From: Wielerella bovis
GTDB lineage: Bacteria > Pseudomonadota > Gammaproteobacteria > Burkholderiales > Neisseriaceae
Assembly: GCF_022354465.1 (NCBI RefSeq)
Contig: NZ_CP092361.1
Coordinates: 1,426,001-1,490,000, forward strand
Length of the DNA: 64,000 bases
Direction: 5' to 3'
A model generated the notes under the pieces. That model was not told the DNA's origin, did not search any database, and saw nothing but the letters and a program-made list of their open reading frames with translations. This document shows, in pieces, positions 63,968 through 64,000 of the stretch. Each line of letters starts with the position of its first letter. Positions within the stretch are counted from its first letter, which is position 1. Both the position numbers and the translations under genes were made by a program.

Positions 63968-64000
63968 ATGTAGGCAGTATTATTGATATATTTTAAATGA

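Noticed and set aside
1..64000. DUS copies as a CRISPR array
   Set aside because: The repeated 12-mer is dispersed in both orientations with irregular spacing; there are no regular spacers and no cas genes.
1..64000. tRNA or rRNA genes
   Set aside because: No cloverleaf with TTCGA-type arm and CCA end, and no rRNA-like stretch, was recognised by eye; a covariance search would be decisive.
1..64000. Phase-variable simple repeats as found in Neisseria surface genes
   Set aside because: No long homopolymer or tetra/pentanucleotide tract was found in the autotransporter, porin or lipoprotein genes; the longest run noticed is A8 in a decayed transposase.

Overview
The window is a chromosomal segment of a Neisseriaceae bacterium. 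The 12-mer AGGCAGCCTGAA and its complement TTCAGGCTGCCT, the DNA uptake sequence (DUS) dialect described for Kingella and close relatives, occur dozens of times between and inside genes. Short Correia-type elements (CREE) are scattered through the intergenic DNA, and gene content and order (murC-ddl-ftsQ-ftsA-ftsZ) are Neisseria-like. The AT-rich sequence fits a Kingella/Alysiella/Simonsiella-type organism; the genus is an inference.

Layout: 1-5231, the end of the division and cell-wall (dcw) cluster on the minus strand. 5365-9278, a Nudix hydrolase with an MscS-like channel, and divergent proS. 9489-13252, a large autotransporter facing an outer-membrane porin-like gene. 13554-17401, ferredoxin, upp, a frameshifted small gene, gshB and thyA. 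17737-30286, an MFS exporter, a 2Fe-2S flavoreductase, cdsA, asparaginase, an NlpC-like lipoprotein, an acetyltransferase, a Kef-type antiporter, folA, SirB- and DUF3108-type proteins, purN and murI. 30541-33306, accA, a candidate small RNA and an rhlE-type helicase. 33929-40622, class B acid phosphatase, an intact IS982-type element, and a nucleoside-salvage group (cdd, CNT transporter, deoA, deoD). 40698-48822, an FKBP isomerase, hisF, an NlpD-like lipoprotein, fxsA, arcD, rhomboid, apt, an amidotransferase and trmB. 49032-52235, ftsK. 52440-54836, a decayed IS630-type element and a direct-repeat-flanked islet with an XRE regulator and a frameshifted yaaW-type gene. 54911-56704, lepA. 56724-58386, an islet with an MNT-HEPN toxin-antitoxin pair inserted beside a RelA/SpoT-domain gene. 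58652-63750, a lipoprotein, an ArsC-like protein, suhB, rarD and a HerA-like ATPase.

Most genes are ordinary housekeeping functions. Nucleoside and folate metabolism recur: thyA and folA complete the thymidylate cycle, upp and apt salvage bases, and cdd, the CNT transporter, deoA and deoD process nucleosides.

The unusual content lies between the genes: at least thirteen recognisable short Correia-like copies plus a second variant, two MITE-like families (one with two copies inserted at the same point of a DUS), a palindromic repeat family, and two islets with flanking duplications. The MNT-HEPN/RelA-SpoT islet carries the canonical Neisseria DUS (GCCGTCTGAA core) instead of the resident dialect, which points to acquisition from Neisseria by natural transformation. 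No rRNA, tRNA, CRISPR array or prophage was recognised.
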